Shown here: in pieces, positions 8,111-17,539 of the stretch | Layout: every line of letters begins with the position of its first letter | Numbering within the stretch: position 1 is the stretch's first letter | Assembly: GCA_050011775.1 (NCBI GenBank) | Contig: JBEKIL010000007.1 | Location: 1 to 64,000 of the forward strand | Source of the DNA: CAVZMI01 sp050011775 | Lineage (GTDB): Bacteria > Bacteroidota > Ignavibacteria > UBA10030 > CAVZMI01 | Direction of reading: 5' to 3' | Length of the DNA: 64,000 bases | Made by a program: the position numbers and the translations under genes | The notes under the pieces: generated by a model | Database searches by the model: none | Told to the model about the DNA's origin: nothing | Seen by the model: only the letters and a program-made list of their open reading frames with translations

Positions 8111-9919
8111 TTACTCTGTTTTTTTCGGATTAATGAGAAGGGTCCGTTCAAGGTAAAGCAGGTCGTCACTATTATAATAACTCGTATACCAAATCTTCTT
8201 CGGATCCTTGTTATCGTTAAGGTAGAGAGGCTCTTTCTTCTTCTTAGCATTCTCTTTTTTATTACGCCAGTGGAAATGATCGACCAGCCGTATAGCTTCG
8301 ACGGCAAAGGCGGTTACCACATCTTCATCTCGAATCTCTAGGAGATTATCGCCATTTTTCTGTTCGGGACCATATGCAAGGTTGCTCGAGCCGCAGTACA
8401 CGACGCTGTTCATTCCTTTAAAATCAACCACGATGAATTTGTGATGGATACTAATTCCAGGTATTTTCGCGACTGCATTAAACGGAGGCGGCAGGGCGGT
8501 TTCAGTACCTTTGCCCGCCACCCGCACACCACGCTTACTGTTTGGTTTATATAATGTTACATCCGTAGCGGTATCTGTTATACCGTACGTGAAAACCTTA
8601 TCACTTTTTACCTGTTCACGTACGGCATCGAGTATATCGCTTTTACTGCGGTCGTTCATAATCGCAAACAGCAGGTCGGTTTTTGCCCCCTTTATTCGCT
8701 TACTGATGGAACCAAAAAATTTATCGGCCACCGCTTTGGGATGAGGTGAAAAACGAATGGTCATGTCAGGCAGCTGTTGTTCTGCAACAATAAAATCGGT
8801 CTTGGAAAATTTTGTTTTATTAAAGTCGCCCATCAGCTGTTTGCTAAATGACGCATCAAACACATCTGCATATAATTGTGCGGTATTTTTATTGTTGAAT
8901 ATGATTACATGGTTGGCATTGACGCACATGCCGTTTGTGGTGAAGTTGGTGGAGCCTGTTAGAACTTTCACCGCGCTGCCGCCGGCGCGCTGGATGAACA
9001 CTTTGCTGTGGGAGAGGCTTTGATAGTGTCCCCTGATAATAGCATTGGCGTCCTTAGATTCTTTTTCAAACAGTTTCTGAAACTGTTCTTCGAAGCATCC
9101 TGTTTTCACATGATCTTTGGAATCATCAAGGATGATGCGTAATCGGCCCTGTCCGGCCAGTTCGATAAGTTTTTGAACGACGACCGGCTCATCCAGGTCG
9201 AAAGCAAACACATCCAGCTTAAGCTCGTTGTTGTTTAATGTTTCATCCAGGAATTCCATCACGCGGTCGCGTGCCTGCCAGCCGAGGTATTCGTGTTGTT
9301 CCTCGAATGTGTACGGTGTGTCTTCCTCCTTTTTGCTTTGTGGATTCCATCGTTTTGCAGTACCCGAGATTTTTTTGATATCGAAAATCAGATCCGTTTT
9401 ATTTGGCCTTACCTTGCCGTTGTTCGCGAAGTGGTACGCGTATGCCTGCGATGATATGAATGCGCGTGTAAACCCCACCTGAATTTCACCGTCGCGAAAA
9501 GGGCTCACGTCGATTGTCACACTCACGGTGAGGTTGGGGTCCGGTTCTTTCAAAATATCATTAACCAGGTAACGGGGCGTTACTTCGTATGTGTACAGTC
9601 CAAAATATGGATTGTCGATATAATGTTCCGAAGAAGGCACATGCACCCATCTAAATTTCTGATAAGGAGAATAGATGGTGCTGAGTTTTTCTCTGTCGTC
9701 AATTCCGTTTTTTTTCAGAATTGCCGGCGCGAAGGATAGCTTGTTTGTCAGGGGATAAGGATCCCGGTTTCCCTGAGCTACACGTACGCTGAACCCCACG
9801 AAGTTTTCAAGCAGCGACTGATCCAGGTCGAAAGCCAATAAAGTCGTAGCATCCCCCTTGTATGCTCTTACACTTACCAGATCCTTGCCCCCCTGCTTAA
9901 TCGAATTAAAGACTTCCAT
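8111..9919 (-). CDS. Phospholipase D-like domain protein
   Basis: This 602-residue protein has two PLD half-domains. The second HKD motif is complete at 492-499 (HHKFIVVD) followed by GSSN. The first, HSKVFIQR at 304-311 followed by GSTNFTTNG, has H and K but arginine in place of the aspartate. Members of this superfamily hydrolyse phosphodiesters (lipids or nucleic acids). The N-terminal ~220 residues have no PLD motif and look like a beta-rich accessory region. There is no signal peptide or membrane helix, so the protein is probably cytoplasmic. AAAGGAAA lies 9 bases before the ATG. The gene is monocistronic; nothing nearby reveals its substrate. Confidence 0.82.
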   Translation of the reverse strand: MEVFNSIKQGGKDLVSVRAYKGDATTLLAFDLDQSLLENFVGFSVRVAQGNRDPYPLTNKLSFAPAILKKNGIDDREKLSTIYSPYQKFRWVHVPSSEHYIDNPYFGLYTYEVTPRYLVNDILKEPDPNLTVSVTIDVSPFRDGEIQVGFTRAFISSQAYAYHFANNGKVRPNKTDLIFDIKKISGTAKRWNPQSKKEEDTPYTFEEQHEYLGWQARDRVMEFLDETLNNNELKLDVFAFDLDEPVVVQKLIELAGQGRLRIILDDSKDHVKTGCFEEQFQKLFEKESKDANAIIRGHYQSLSHSKVFIQRAGGSAVKVLTGSTNFTTNGMCVNANHVIIFNNKNTAQLYADVFDASFSKQLMGDFNKTKFSKTDFIVAEQQLPDMTIRFSPHPKAVADKFFGSISKRIKGAKTDLLFAIMNDRSKSDILDAVREQVKSDKVFTYGITDTATDVTLYKPNSKRGVRVAGKGTETALPPPFNAVAKIPGISIHHKFIVVDFKGMNSVVYCGSSNLAYGPEQKNGDNLLEIRDEDVVTAFAVEAIRLVDHFHWRNKKENAKKKKEPLYLNDNKDPKKIWYTSYYNSDDLLYLERTLLINPKKTE

Positions 9920-9998
9920 GACAGGATTTCCTTTCTTTTATTCATCCCGTTTAGATCGCCGACATTGATTTAAGTTCATTAAATTGATTTTCCACCAT

Positions 9999-10991
9999 CT
10001 ATAGACGTTTTTTGCAGACCGCAAAAACGAAATCATGTTGAATCTCTCCGCTTTCCAACGACATATCCTCAATGGCAAAACAAATATCCAATAAGCGCTG
10101 TCCTTCGGCGTCGGGCGATAAAAAATGATGAGCAATACCGCTCAGTAGAAGGTGCAGGATTGTTCCACCATATCCTTTAATTTCCACCACATTAAAAATA
10201 TTTTTCAATAGAGGTAACATCTTTGATGATTCGATCGCCTCTGACGGATCTCTTAAAATCATACTCAGTTTGCCGGGTCTGATCAGCTCAAGTTTGGTGT
10301 AGCGGCTGTTCCATAACGTTTTATATTGGGTCGGGATAATTGCTAAAAGTGCATTTACAATTTCCATCTGCCTGTTTGTCCATTGAAATCGCGTCGGGCC
10401 TACGAATTCATTGACAACGAAATCCCCGTCGGGTTTGAGAAAATAATTCACCCTGGATAAGATTGTATCTAGGGGTGAGAAATGGTGCAAAGATCCCTCG
10501 CATATTATCACATCATAAAAATTTTCAGGTGCCTTAATTTTAAAAACGTCTTCGGCATAAAAATTAATAACATTGCCATATCCCTTTTTACCGGCGAGAT
10601 CAACCGCGCTCTGGATTCGGTTTTCCGAGATATCATACGCATCGATGCAATCAAATTTATGCGTTTCAGCCCATCGCAGTACTCTTGAACCCTCTCCGCA
10701 TCCAAGGACTAAAGCACGTAATGATTTTTTATGAGCCCAATACTTCCGGCACATGTATTCATAACTATCGATTTGGCTATCGCCCGAAATGAGGCGGTTC
10801 CAACGTTTTCTGACAGCGGGCACATCCCACCAATTTGTCGGCGGGCTTTGGGTGTGTGCCCAGGCCGCCTTTACTTTCCGGGATTTAGGAAATGGGAGCC
10901 TTGTGATTATTTTTAAAACAATCTGTGGTTCGCGCCGGATCCTTCTGATAAGATGGCCTATTTCGTAAGGATTGATCCAGTTGTTAAACAT
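9999..10991 (-). CDS. Class I SAM-dependent methyltransferase
   Basis: About 330 residues. The SAM-binding loop ALVLGCGEGSRVLRWAE is near residue 94, followed by an acidic strand end (FDCIDAYDIS), YAEDVFKI, and DVIICEGSLHHFSPLDTIL, the usual motif II/III pattern of the Methyltransf_11/25 type. The C-terminal half carries no second domain that I recognise. The ~70-residue N-terminal extension is basic and has a WWDVPAV-RKRWN segment often seen in small-molecule or glycan methyltransferases. I use the ATG at 10991, with GGGAG 6 bases upstream, rather than the TTG one codon earlier. The substrate cannot be told; there is no biosynthetic cluster around it. The 180-base gap upstream shows no feature. 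Confidence 0.82.
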   Translation of the reverse strand: MFNNWINPYEIGHLIRRIRREPQIVLKIITRLPFPKSRKVKAAWAHTQSPPTNWWDVPAVRKRWNRLISGDSQIDSYEYMCRKYWAHKKSLRALVLGCGEGSRVLRWAETHKFDCIDAYDISENRIQSAVDLAGKKGYGNVINFYAEDVFKIKAPENFYDVIICEGSLHHFSPLDTILSRVNYFLKPDGDFVVNEFVGPTRFQWTNRQMEIVNALLAIIPTQYKTLWNSRYTKLELIRPGKLSMILRDPSEAIESSKMLPLLKNIFNVVEIKGYGGTILHLLLSGIAHHFLSPDAEGQRLLDICFAIEDMSLESGEIQHDFVFAVCKKRL

Positions 10992-11174
10992 CAAAAACTC
11001 CCGATTTATGGGATTGCTTCCGGCCGGGCAGCTGTTTCGATCACGAAGTATTATTTTTCCCTGCAGCCACTATGAATTCTTCAAAACAGCACATCGGCTG
11101 AAACCAGTTCTGCAAACGCTTCAGCCTCCCGCGCTCTTATTACGATTTGTGCATAATAAAAAGTTATAGAAATA

Positions 11175-12272
11175 TCAATTTTGATTGGGGAAAATGTTCA
11201 ACGAATCGATAGCCGTGATTATTTGATTTGCCATTTTCTGATGTGTTTCCACGGTCGGATGCCCATTGGCAACATATCCGCCCGGGAATTCATCATACTG
11301 CGCATAAGAGATGTCTTTCTTGCCGTTTTGTTTTTCTTCATCCACGACCTTCCGGACGTTCATGCGAGTCCATTCGGGAAAAGGGGGGACGGCAAGTATT
11401 CTGACGCCGGGGTAATCCGCACGTAACGTCGCTAAAAAATCATGATACCCTTTTCGAAAGAATGCGGACTTTTCTTCAGACACATTTCCATTCTTGTCTT
11501 TGAGCCCGGAGTGGTCGTTAAGGCCAAGGGAGACTACAACGAGATCGGGAATCCATCGTGAGAAATCCCATTTTGGTTCCGGCACCTCCATCAATGTACG
11601 GTCGAATATCATCGGCATTGTATGGTCGGTCTTTCCCTGCCAATCGCACACCATGCCGATGCCCGACCGGCAGATCGTTTGATATTGTGCATTATAATGC
11701 CGGGCAATAACCGGTGCAAATCCCTTGTCGATATTCGTTACGGGAAATCGATCTTCCCACGCCAATTGTTGCACAGTCGCTTCGTTGCTCTCGGCGGCAG
11801 TGAACGAATCTCCGATGAATTCAATTTTCCTCGTCGGTTTCGGTGGAGGCGGAAGGAGTGTTTCACCGTCGTCAAGCAGCAACCCCGATAAAGAGAAAAC
11901 AGCATCGAATATAATATTGCGTTTGCTCAGGAGAAATGTGTGATGTGTGTCTTCAAGACTATCGGCGAGTATGTAATCTGCCTCACCCGTCTTATTTCCG
12001 TGAAAGACGGTATGAAGTTTGCCGTCGATATAGACGTTATAATAGTTGATATGATCTGATATTCGAACGCCGATGCGCTTTCCGGTGAATTCCGCATAGA
12101 GATAGACACCCGGCCATGAATGCCTCGGGTGAAGAGAATCGGAGAAATCCCATCTACCAAAATATTGTATATACGGATTGTTCGCGGGGATTAATTGTGT
12201 CGAGAAAATCATCGTGTTCAATAGTGCGAACGTTAAGAGGAAAAGAAATATGTTTCTGAAAAACCGTTTCAT
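11175..12272 (-). CDS. Exported SGNH/GDSL esterase, CE2-like
   Basis: This is a 365-residue secreted esterase. An N-terminal hydrophobic signal or anchor (FFRNIFLFLLTFALLNTMIF) is followed by a beta-sandwich-like region (QYFGRWDF, WPGVYLYAEFTGKRIGVRI) and then an SGNH hydrolase domain: FIGDSFTAAE (nucleophile Ser), VSLGLNDHS (Asn) and GHPTVETHQKMA (catalytic His). This two-domain layout is that of carbohydrate esterase family 2 deacetylases, which remove acetyl groups from polysaccharides, so a role in deacetylating glycans outside the cytoplasm is likely but inferred. I start it at the ATG before KRFFRN because GGAG lies at good spacing; the frame is also open 8 codons further upstream. Confidence 0.82.
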   Translation of the reverse strand: MKRFFRNIFLFLLTFALLNTMIFSTQLIPANNPYIQYFGRWDFSDSLHPRHSWPGVYLYAEFTGKRIGVRISDHINYYNVYIDGKLHTVFHGNKTGEADYILADSLEDTHHTFLLSKRNIIFDAVFSLSGLLLDDGETLLPPPPKPTRKIEFIGDSFTAAESNEATVQQLAWEDRFPVTNIDKGFAPVIARHYNAQYQTICRSGIGMVCDWQGKTDHTMPMIFDRTLMEVPEPKWDFSRWIPDLVVVSLGLNDHSGLKDKNGNVSEEKSAFFRKGYHDFLATLRADYPGVRILAVPPFPEWTRMNVRKVVDEEKQNGKKDISYAQYDEFPGGYVANGHPTVETHQKMANQIITAIDSLNIFPNQN

Positions 12273-12397
12273 CAATTGATACTCCAATATCCACATTTTT
12301 AGAATATCCGGACGTAGTTAAAACGGCTTCCAATTCTTTTCCGGAAAAATCCGATATCACGACGACACAGACACTTACCGTGATCAAAAGCGAGTCG

Positions 12398-13018
12398 TTA
12401 ACCGGCGGCCGCCTGTGATGGAACAGGTTGCTGGGTTTTCACATCATCATAAAATTTTGCAGCACTTACCATCATATACGGAGCGAGCCATAACATACCT
12501 ATTCCAAATGTGAAGATGCACAGTATGCCCCATCCCAAAAATCGAAAATACAAGCAAAAAAGTTTCCCTTTGTTACCACGCATCATTTCTTTACTCTTCG
12601 TGATTGCTTCCAGAGGTCCGATGGAATCATTATCGACAATAATGAAAAACGTAAGAGCATACGATAGCGCCGCGATGATCCCGGGAATAATAAGAAGCAG
12701 CATCCAGAGAAAAACGAAAATGAATTGAAGCAGGTATGCACCCACGCATGTGCCGTACTTTTCAAATCCTTTGAAAAGTTGAGAGAATTCCGCGTTCTGG
12801 TTTCTGGAAATAGCTAAGGAAAATATCGTGATACCTAAAACCAGCGGACTGATGATAAAGATCGAAAGAATTATTCCCAGGAAGGGAATAATATTAATTA
12901 CTATCGCTATGGCCACATATACGACGAATGTTCCCACCGCCAATCCCCACTTGCCGCGAAGTGATTCACGTGCCTGTGCCATCAGGACTTTGTTCTCGGT
13001 CATCGGGAGTGTATTCAT
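12398..13018 (-). CDS. DUF975-family integral membrane protein
   Basis: This 206-residue protein has at least four hydrophobic helices. It opens with the family's ARESLRGKW motif and ends with the conserved FLGWGILCIFTFGIGMLWLAPYMMVSAAKFYDD block, both typical of DUF975 proteins. The function of this family is unknown; several members sit in the cytoplasmic membrane of Gram-positive and FCB bacteria. It stands alone, between the esterase and a lipoprotein gene on the same strand (about 70 bases from the latter), so co-transcription is possible. Two in-frame ATGs five codons apart leave the exact start open. Confidence 0.8.
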   Translation of the reverse strand: MNTLPMTENKVLMAQARESLRGKWGLAVGTFVVYVAIAIVINIIPFLGIILSIFIISPLVLGITIFSLAISRNQNAEFSQLFKGFEKYGTCVGAYLLQFIFVFLWMLLLIIPGIIAALSYALTFFIIVDNDSIGPLEAITKSKEMMRGNKGKLFCLYFRFLGWGILCIFTFGIGMLWLAPYMMVSAAKFYDDVKTQQPVPSQAAAG

Positions 13019-13087
13019 GATATTCTCTTTCTATAATAATTATTGTGGCACTCATGGTTTAAAGACTGTTCTGTGCCGGGATGACAT

Positions 13088-14122
13088 CTAAAGACTCAGA
13101 TTCTTCGTTAGCGTTCGTGCAATCGCTTGAGATATTTTCCACAACCTCTCCTGGGTGTGTGTATTGAAAGACGGCAATCCATTAGAAATTATACTCTTAC
13201 CGAGACCTGAATAGATATTGGCGTTGAGGTTTTCGCCCAGACCGGTGAGCTTCAGCTCGCTCTGATTGATATTGATCGTGACGGTGACGGTCTGTCCTTC
13301 TGCGGTCAACTTCATCTCGAGTGGGCCGGTTGTATTCTGGTGTACAATGCCTGTGTCTGCAATCAGATGGTATACGGTTGCCAATTGTGCCGTCATATTC
13401 ATGTCGATTGTCGTACCTTCCGAGATAATCGTCCCGGTCATGGAAATATCGTTTGCCTGTTCCATTCTCATTGCATTTCGTGTTCCGATCGGCAGAGAAA
13501 TATTTTCCTTACCGACAACGAAGAATTTTGCTCTCGCATCAAGAGAGACGTTTGATATGGATCCAGTTTCGCTTGCAATAAGTTTTGTCATGTCCAACGT
13601 GGGAGCTGTTTCCCAAGAGTCACCGACCACAAGACGCGATTTGATATAAAGGGGATTACTCACTTCCATATACTCTCCACTGCTTAATCTCAGTGCCTTG
13701 ACATACACGGCCTGCGTGTCTTTCATGAAAAAACGGCTGGTGTCATTCACCACCTGTCCCGACATGTCCGTCATATCGACAATGGGATAGAGCGGTATCG
13801 TTCCACTCGGTAGCGGGATATTTCTCAGAGCAAGAACCTTGAGCATACCGACTGCCGGGGTATTCGAAGTATTCTCAATGGGATTATTCCCCGGAATCAC
13901 CATCTTGACATATATGCTCGCAGAGCCGGAGTAATTACATGTGTAACCCTCCCTGATCGGGAAAAAGTCGCCGGTGTAGGTTGTTCCTTTCCCTTCAGTA
14001 AGGTCGACAGTATACCCGTCGACATAGGAAACCGGACTGCTTTCGCCGCCCTTCTTGCATCCTATGAAGAAAATGACCGTTCCTATGGCTAACAATATCA
14101 AACAAGCATTGACCCATTTCAT
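13088..14122 (-). CDS. Conserved-type lipoprotein, function unknown
   Basis: This 344-residue lipoprotein has a signal peptide of type II: LILLAIGTVIFFIGC with the lipobox FIGC at about residues 19-22, followed by KKGGESS. The mature part is beta-strand rich (TYTGDFFPIREGYTCNYSGS, PIYPIVDM-type strands, TVTININQSELKLTGLG) without a catalytic motif I can name; the repeated Thr/Ser/Asn-rich strands suggest a periplasmic or outer-membrane-attached beta protein. The start is firm: AGGAGG lies a few bases upstream of the ATG. The two genes downstream on the same strand (DUF975 and esterase) may be co-transcribed but are functionally unrelated as far as can be seen. Confidence 0.72.
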   Translation of the reverse strand: MKWVNACLILLAIGTVIFFIGCKKGGESSPVSYVDGYTVDLTEGKGTTYTGDFFPIREGYTCNYSGSASIYVKMVIPGNNPIENTSNTPAVGMLKVLALRNIPLPSGTIPLYPIVDMTDMSGQVVNDTSRFFMKDTQAVYVKALRLSSGEYMEVSNPLYIKSRLVVGDSWETAPTLDMTKLIASETGSISNVSLDARAKFFVVGKENISLPIGTRNAMRMEQANDISMTGTIISEGTTIDMNMTAQLATVYHLIADTGIVHQNTTGPLEMKLTAEGQTVTVTININQSELKLTGLGENLNANIYSGLGKSIISNGLPSFNTHTQERLWKISQAIARTLTKNLSL

Positions 14123-14307
14123 AAAGCCTCCTATTTATTATTTTCTATATGACTCAATTCAGTCTCTATCTCCGGGTGAAGTTCGGGAGTACAAATGAAT
14201 GGTACAAAATCTAAAACTAATAAACAACGGCAGTCTGCGGCAAGATTAGCTATCGATTTTACTGTCCACTGATATATCTAATTTGTTTTTTCATTTTTTA
14301 ACGATGT

Positions 14308-15270
14308 CTATTGTCCCTGATCCAGCATTTTTTCAAAGAAGGCTCGAAAATTATATTTTGCCGGGTCATTCTCAGGAAGTGCCATATGCTTGATGGCCTC
14401 CTCGGGATGCCTGTTCATGATGCCTGTTATCATGTAGGGGACAGAATAGCCCCAGGATATTTCCTTCTTCAGTGGAAGGATTTTGTTCGCGATGACATCA
14501 AGGATCGGCCGTATATTGAACTTGGGATTTTTCAGGAATCCAAGCAGAAGCTCCAGACAGCAGTTACCGGCACCTCGCCCCAAACCGTAGAGAGTTCCGT
14601 CCAGATAATTTGCACCGCGGATGACGCCTTCAATTGTATTCGCAAACGCGAGTTGCTGGTTGTTGTGCATATGGATTCCGACCTCGATGCCGGGCATGAA
14701 CTTCTGGTACTTAGAGACGAAATAATCAATATCTTCGGAATACAAATTACCGTAACTATCCACGATATAGCAAGCCTTGATCTTGGTCTCTTCCTTAATT
14801 TGTTGCAGGACCTCGTTAAGCTCCCGCTCCGGTGCAGCGGATATGGACATAATGTTGATGGTGGTCTCGTACCCTTTCGCATTTGCATCGTTGACGATTT
14901 TGATACATTTGTCGATGTCTTTCACGTACGTTGCGCACCGGATTACGTCCACCAGACTCTTGTCTCTGGGGAGGAGATCATCGGTGGTACTTTTATGAGC
15001 GTCCATCATGACTGCAATCTTTGTGTCTTCGTACTTTTTATCACCCACGACCTTTTTAATCATCTCGTCGTCGCAGAAACGCCAGGCGCCATATTCCGCC
15101 GGATCGAACATTTTCCTGCTATTGCGGTAACCCAACTCCACGATATGGATTCCTGCTTCACAGGCAGCTTTGTAAACTGCCTGGACGCAATCCAGCGTGA
15201 ACTGGGATTTATTCATCAATCCGCCGTCGCGGATAGTACAATCAACTACCGTGATCTGTGGCCTGTACAT
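14308..15270 (-). CDS. HMGL/DmpG-like aldolase (DRE-TIM metallolyase family)
   Basis: About 320 residues forming a single TIM-barrel aldolase domain. It begins with ITVVDCTIRDGGLMN, equivalent to the DxTLRDG motif of 4-hydroxy-2-oxovalerate aldolases and HMG-CoA lyases, and contains GIHMHNNQQLAFANTIEGVIRGANYLDGTLYGLGRGAGNCC, where the HxHN metal ligands and the GlGRGAGN loop are conserved. There is no regulatory LeuA dimer domain, so it is not an isopropylmalate or citramalate synthase. The ATG at 15270 is chosen over the upstream ATG because AAGGAG lies 7 bases before it. It is monocistronic and its substrate cannot be decided. Confidence 0.85.
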   Translation of the reverse strand: MYRPQITVVDCTIRDGGLMNKSQFTLDCVQAVYKAACEAGIHIVELGYRNSRKMFDPAEYGAWRFCDDEMIKKVVGDKKYEDTKIAVMMDAHKSTTDDLLPRDKSLVDVIRCATYVKDIDKCIKIVNDANAKGYETTINIMSISAAPERELNEVLQQIKEETKIKACYIVDSYGNLYSEDIDYFVSKYQKFMPGIEVGIHMHNNQQLAFANTIEGVIRGANYLDGTLYGLGRGAGNCCLELLLGFLKNPKFNIRPILDVIANKILPLKKEISWGYSVPYMITGIMNRHPEEAIKHMALPENDPAKYNFRAFFEKMLDQGQ

Positions 15271-15617
15271 TGCTGACTCCTTATCAAGAATCAATTAGAG
15301 TAACAATAATACATAAAACTATTGAATAAAAAAAGGGGAATGGCTATTAATCCTGGCATAGCTTTCGAGATAAAAAAGGAGGGAGAGAGACCGTTTCAGC
15401 AGTTTCTTCCCTCTCCCCTGTGTTTTGAGGTATGTTTGAAGAAGATGTTACAAATTTACCGGTCAATCAATAAAACCCGGTTTCATATTATATAACAAAT
15501 GTTTTCACAAAAAAGTTACACTTTGGCCGGGGAAAAAGAGGAAAACGAAACATATTCATCTGAGAGTTCCTTTTTCCCCTACCACGTGTATATTTACTTT
15601 TGAACCGGACTGCAATA
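15271..15617. other. Gene-free 347-base gap with a possible terminator
   Basis: Between the bacilliredoxin and aldolase genes (both minus strand) there is no open frame of note. A purine/pyrimidine-mirrored stretch at about 15369-15420 can form a moderate stem (GAGGGA with TCCCTC) followed, on the minus strand, by six T, as in a weak intrinsic terminator. The rest is AT-rich and presumably contains the aldolase promoter. Confidence 0.35.
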
Positions 15618-16031
15618 CTATTCAAATGCATCAATGAGTTCTTCCGCGATTTCGTGGGGGGTATGGCGCTCGATCCGGAGACGCCGGATCATCTTCACAA
15701 GCTTTCCGTCCCGTAAAAGCGCGAATGAGGGAGATGAAGAAGACTTGTCCCCCAAATAGTGCCGTGCACGTGCCGTCGCGTCTATATCCAGTCCTGCAAA
15801 AACGGAGACAACATGATCGGGCCGGACCGGATGGTCGAGTGCGCGTGCCAGACCCGGCCTGGCTACCCCGGCAGCACATCTGCAAGCCGAGTTAACAAAT
15901 AGAAGCATCGTGCCTTGCGTATCAGGAATGACTGTATCCACTTCTTCAGGTGTGCGCAGTTCTTTCACACCGAGTGATGTCACTTCCTTTCGTATCTGCT
16001 GTATGAGTGAGTCGTTCATGATAAATTCCAT
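15618..16031 (-). CDS. Bacilliredoxin (BrxA/BrxB, DUF1094) family protein
   Basis: This 137-residue thioredoxin-like protein has the bacilliredoxin signature VNSACRCAAGVARPG. Family members remove bacillithiol from proteins through a CxC (usually CGC) active site; here the motif is C-R-C, so both cysteines are kept and only the middle residue differs. VSVFAGLDIDATARARHYL and SSPSFALLRDGKLV are the other conserved blocks of the family. Bacillithiol use is known in Bacteroidetes/Chlorobi relatives as well as Firmicutes. The gene is isolated, with AT-rich DNA on both sides. A second ATG four codons in is an equally good start. Confidence 0.85.
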   Translation of the reverse strand: MEFIMNDSLIQQIRKEVTSLGVKELRTPEEVDTVIPDTQGTMLLFVNSACRCAAGVARPGLARALDHPVRPDHVVSVFAGLDIDATARARHYLGDKSSSSPSFALLRDGKLVKMIRRLRIERHTPHEIAEELIDAFE

Positions 16032-16291
16032 TAATGTAAATGTGTTGTTCTATAATTTGTAACAAAATATTTTGTTGAGGAGTTTAGTTCCGGTGGATAA
16101 TTATTGTAATGTAAAAGACAGAGAAGTTAGAAAACTAAACAAAGTATAATAAATGAGGTTTTTCTGGCTTCATTATCTACATGATCCTGAGAATAAATTA
16201 CCCACCGTGAATCCGCTATCGCCTTACATTATGAAAGTTGTACGTTAGAAAGCAAGGATGTAAAAGAGGGTGAAGGATTAAGAAAAGCGGT

Positions 16292-17533
16292 TTACTCGTA
16301 TCGTATAGATTCGACCGGATCCACACTTGCGGCTTTACGTGCAGGGAATAAGCCGGCTGCGAGTCCGATGGCTGTTAGAATACCGACGGTGATCAGTATA
16401 AGAGAGGGAGACAGTATCGGCCGTCCGACAAACTGCATCGCTCCTTCTTCTGCAGGAATCATCCTGAAAATAGAAACGACAACATAGCAGAACAGAATTC
16501 CAACCGTACCGCCCAACAGTGAGAGGAGTAACGATTCGAAAATAAATTGCATTAAAATATAACTGCGCCTTGCGCCAATAGCCATCTTGATGCCGATTTC
16601 TCGAGTGCGTTCTTTGACGACTACATACATGACATTGGCAACTCCCACGCCCGCGATGACAAGCGTAAGGAATCCGATTGCGAATAGAAAGATGGAAACA
16701 CCGACGCCGATTTTCTGGCTTATCTTTTCGGCTTCGATGAAGTCCCAGATGAAAAGCGCGCGTTCATCCTTCGGGTCGAACCTATATTTTCTGCCAAGGA
16801 CTTCGTAGATTGAGCTCTTCACTATTTCCTGCCGGCCGGGATCGGTAGGTTGAATGACAATGGAATTGACGTGACGGTTCCCGTACGATGTCCTGAAGGT
16901 AGTATACGGAATGATTGCCCGTCGTGTATCGGGTCCGTTGTTCATCGCTGTTTGAATTTTCTTCTGCATAATCCCGATGATTGTAAACGGCACACCATCG
17001 ACCATTACAATCTTGCCGATCGGATATTCACCCTTGAGAAGGTCTTTTGCAATTTCTACACCGAGGAATAAAACGCGCCGTTGCTGACCGACGTCAAGGT
17101 CGTTCAGAAATCGTCCCCCTCCGGCCGGATACATCCGCCGCATTTCTTCAAATCCAGGATTGACCCCCTCGCACTCGGTACTTGTCGAATATTTTCCGTA
17201 GGTGAGCGTGACCATGTTCCTGTATTGGGGAGAAATCATTCCGATGCCCGTTACGGTCTTGCTGATGAGATCGATATCATCTTCTACAAAACGGATATTT
17301 CTTCCTTTGGGCAATCCCTGATAGACAAGCCCCGTTTCTCCTCCGTACATCACGAGGATACGGTTTCCCGCATTCGTCAGGCCTTTAAGCATCTGGGTTC
17401 CTAATCCTCTGCCGAACGATAGCAGAAGGACAACGGCAATAGTGCCCCACATGACGGCAAGCAGCGTGAGTGTTGCCCGTGTACGATGTGCCCGGAGATC
17501 GGACAGAAAATCTTTTAGAAGTTCAAGTAACAT
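16292..17533 (-). CDS. MacB/FtsX-type ABC permease (second of pair)
   Basis: This 413-residue permease has the layout of MacB permease subunits: an N-terminal helix (RATLTLLAVMWGTIAVVLLLSF), a ~230-residue periplasmic MacB_PCD domain, and three C-terminal helices in an FtsX domain containing VKERTREIGIKMAIGARRSYILMQFIFESLLLSLLGG. It ends with FPARKAASVDPVESIRYE, the conserved C-terminal tail. It is the last gene of a three-gene operon after a MacA-like adaptor and a homologous permease, with a 6-base gap. No ATP-binding gene is in the operon, so the ATPase must be encoded elsewhere. The complex would act in the inner membrane, exporting or extracting a peptide or lipid. Confidence 0.88.
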   Translation of the reverse strand: MLLELLKDFLSDLRAHRTRATLTLLAVMWGTIAVVLLLSFGRGLGTQMLKGLTNAGNRILVMYGGETGLVYQGLPKGRNIRFVEDDIDLISKTVTGIGMISPQYRNMVTLTYGKYSTSTECEGVNPGFEEMRRMYPAGGGRFLNDLDVGQQRRVLFLGVEIAKDLLKGEYPIGKIVMVDGVPFTIIGIMQKKIQTAMNNGPDTRRAIIPYTTFRTSYGNRHVNSIVIQPTDPGRQEIVKSSIYEVLGRKYRFDPKDERALFIWDFIEAEKISQKIGVGVSIFLFAIGFLTLVIAGVGVANVMYVVVKERTREIGIKMAIGARRSYILMQFIFESLLLSLLGGTVGILFCYVVVSIFRMIPAEEGAMQFVGRPILSPSLILITVGILTAIGLAAGLFPARKAASVDPVESIRYE

Positions 17534-17539
17534 ATTGTT

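Noticed and set aside
14311..15276. 321-codon frame opposite the aldolase
   Set aside because: Almost exactly complementary to a gene with clear family motifs; translation has no recognisable domain.
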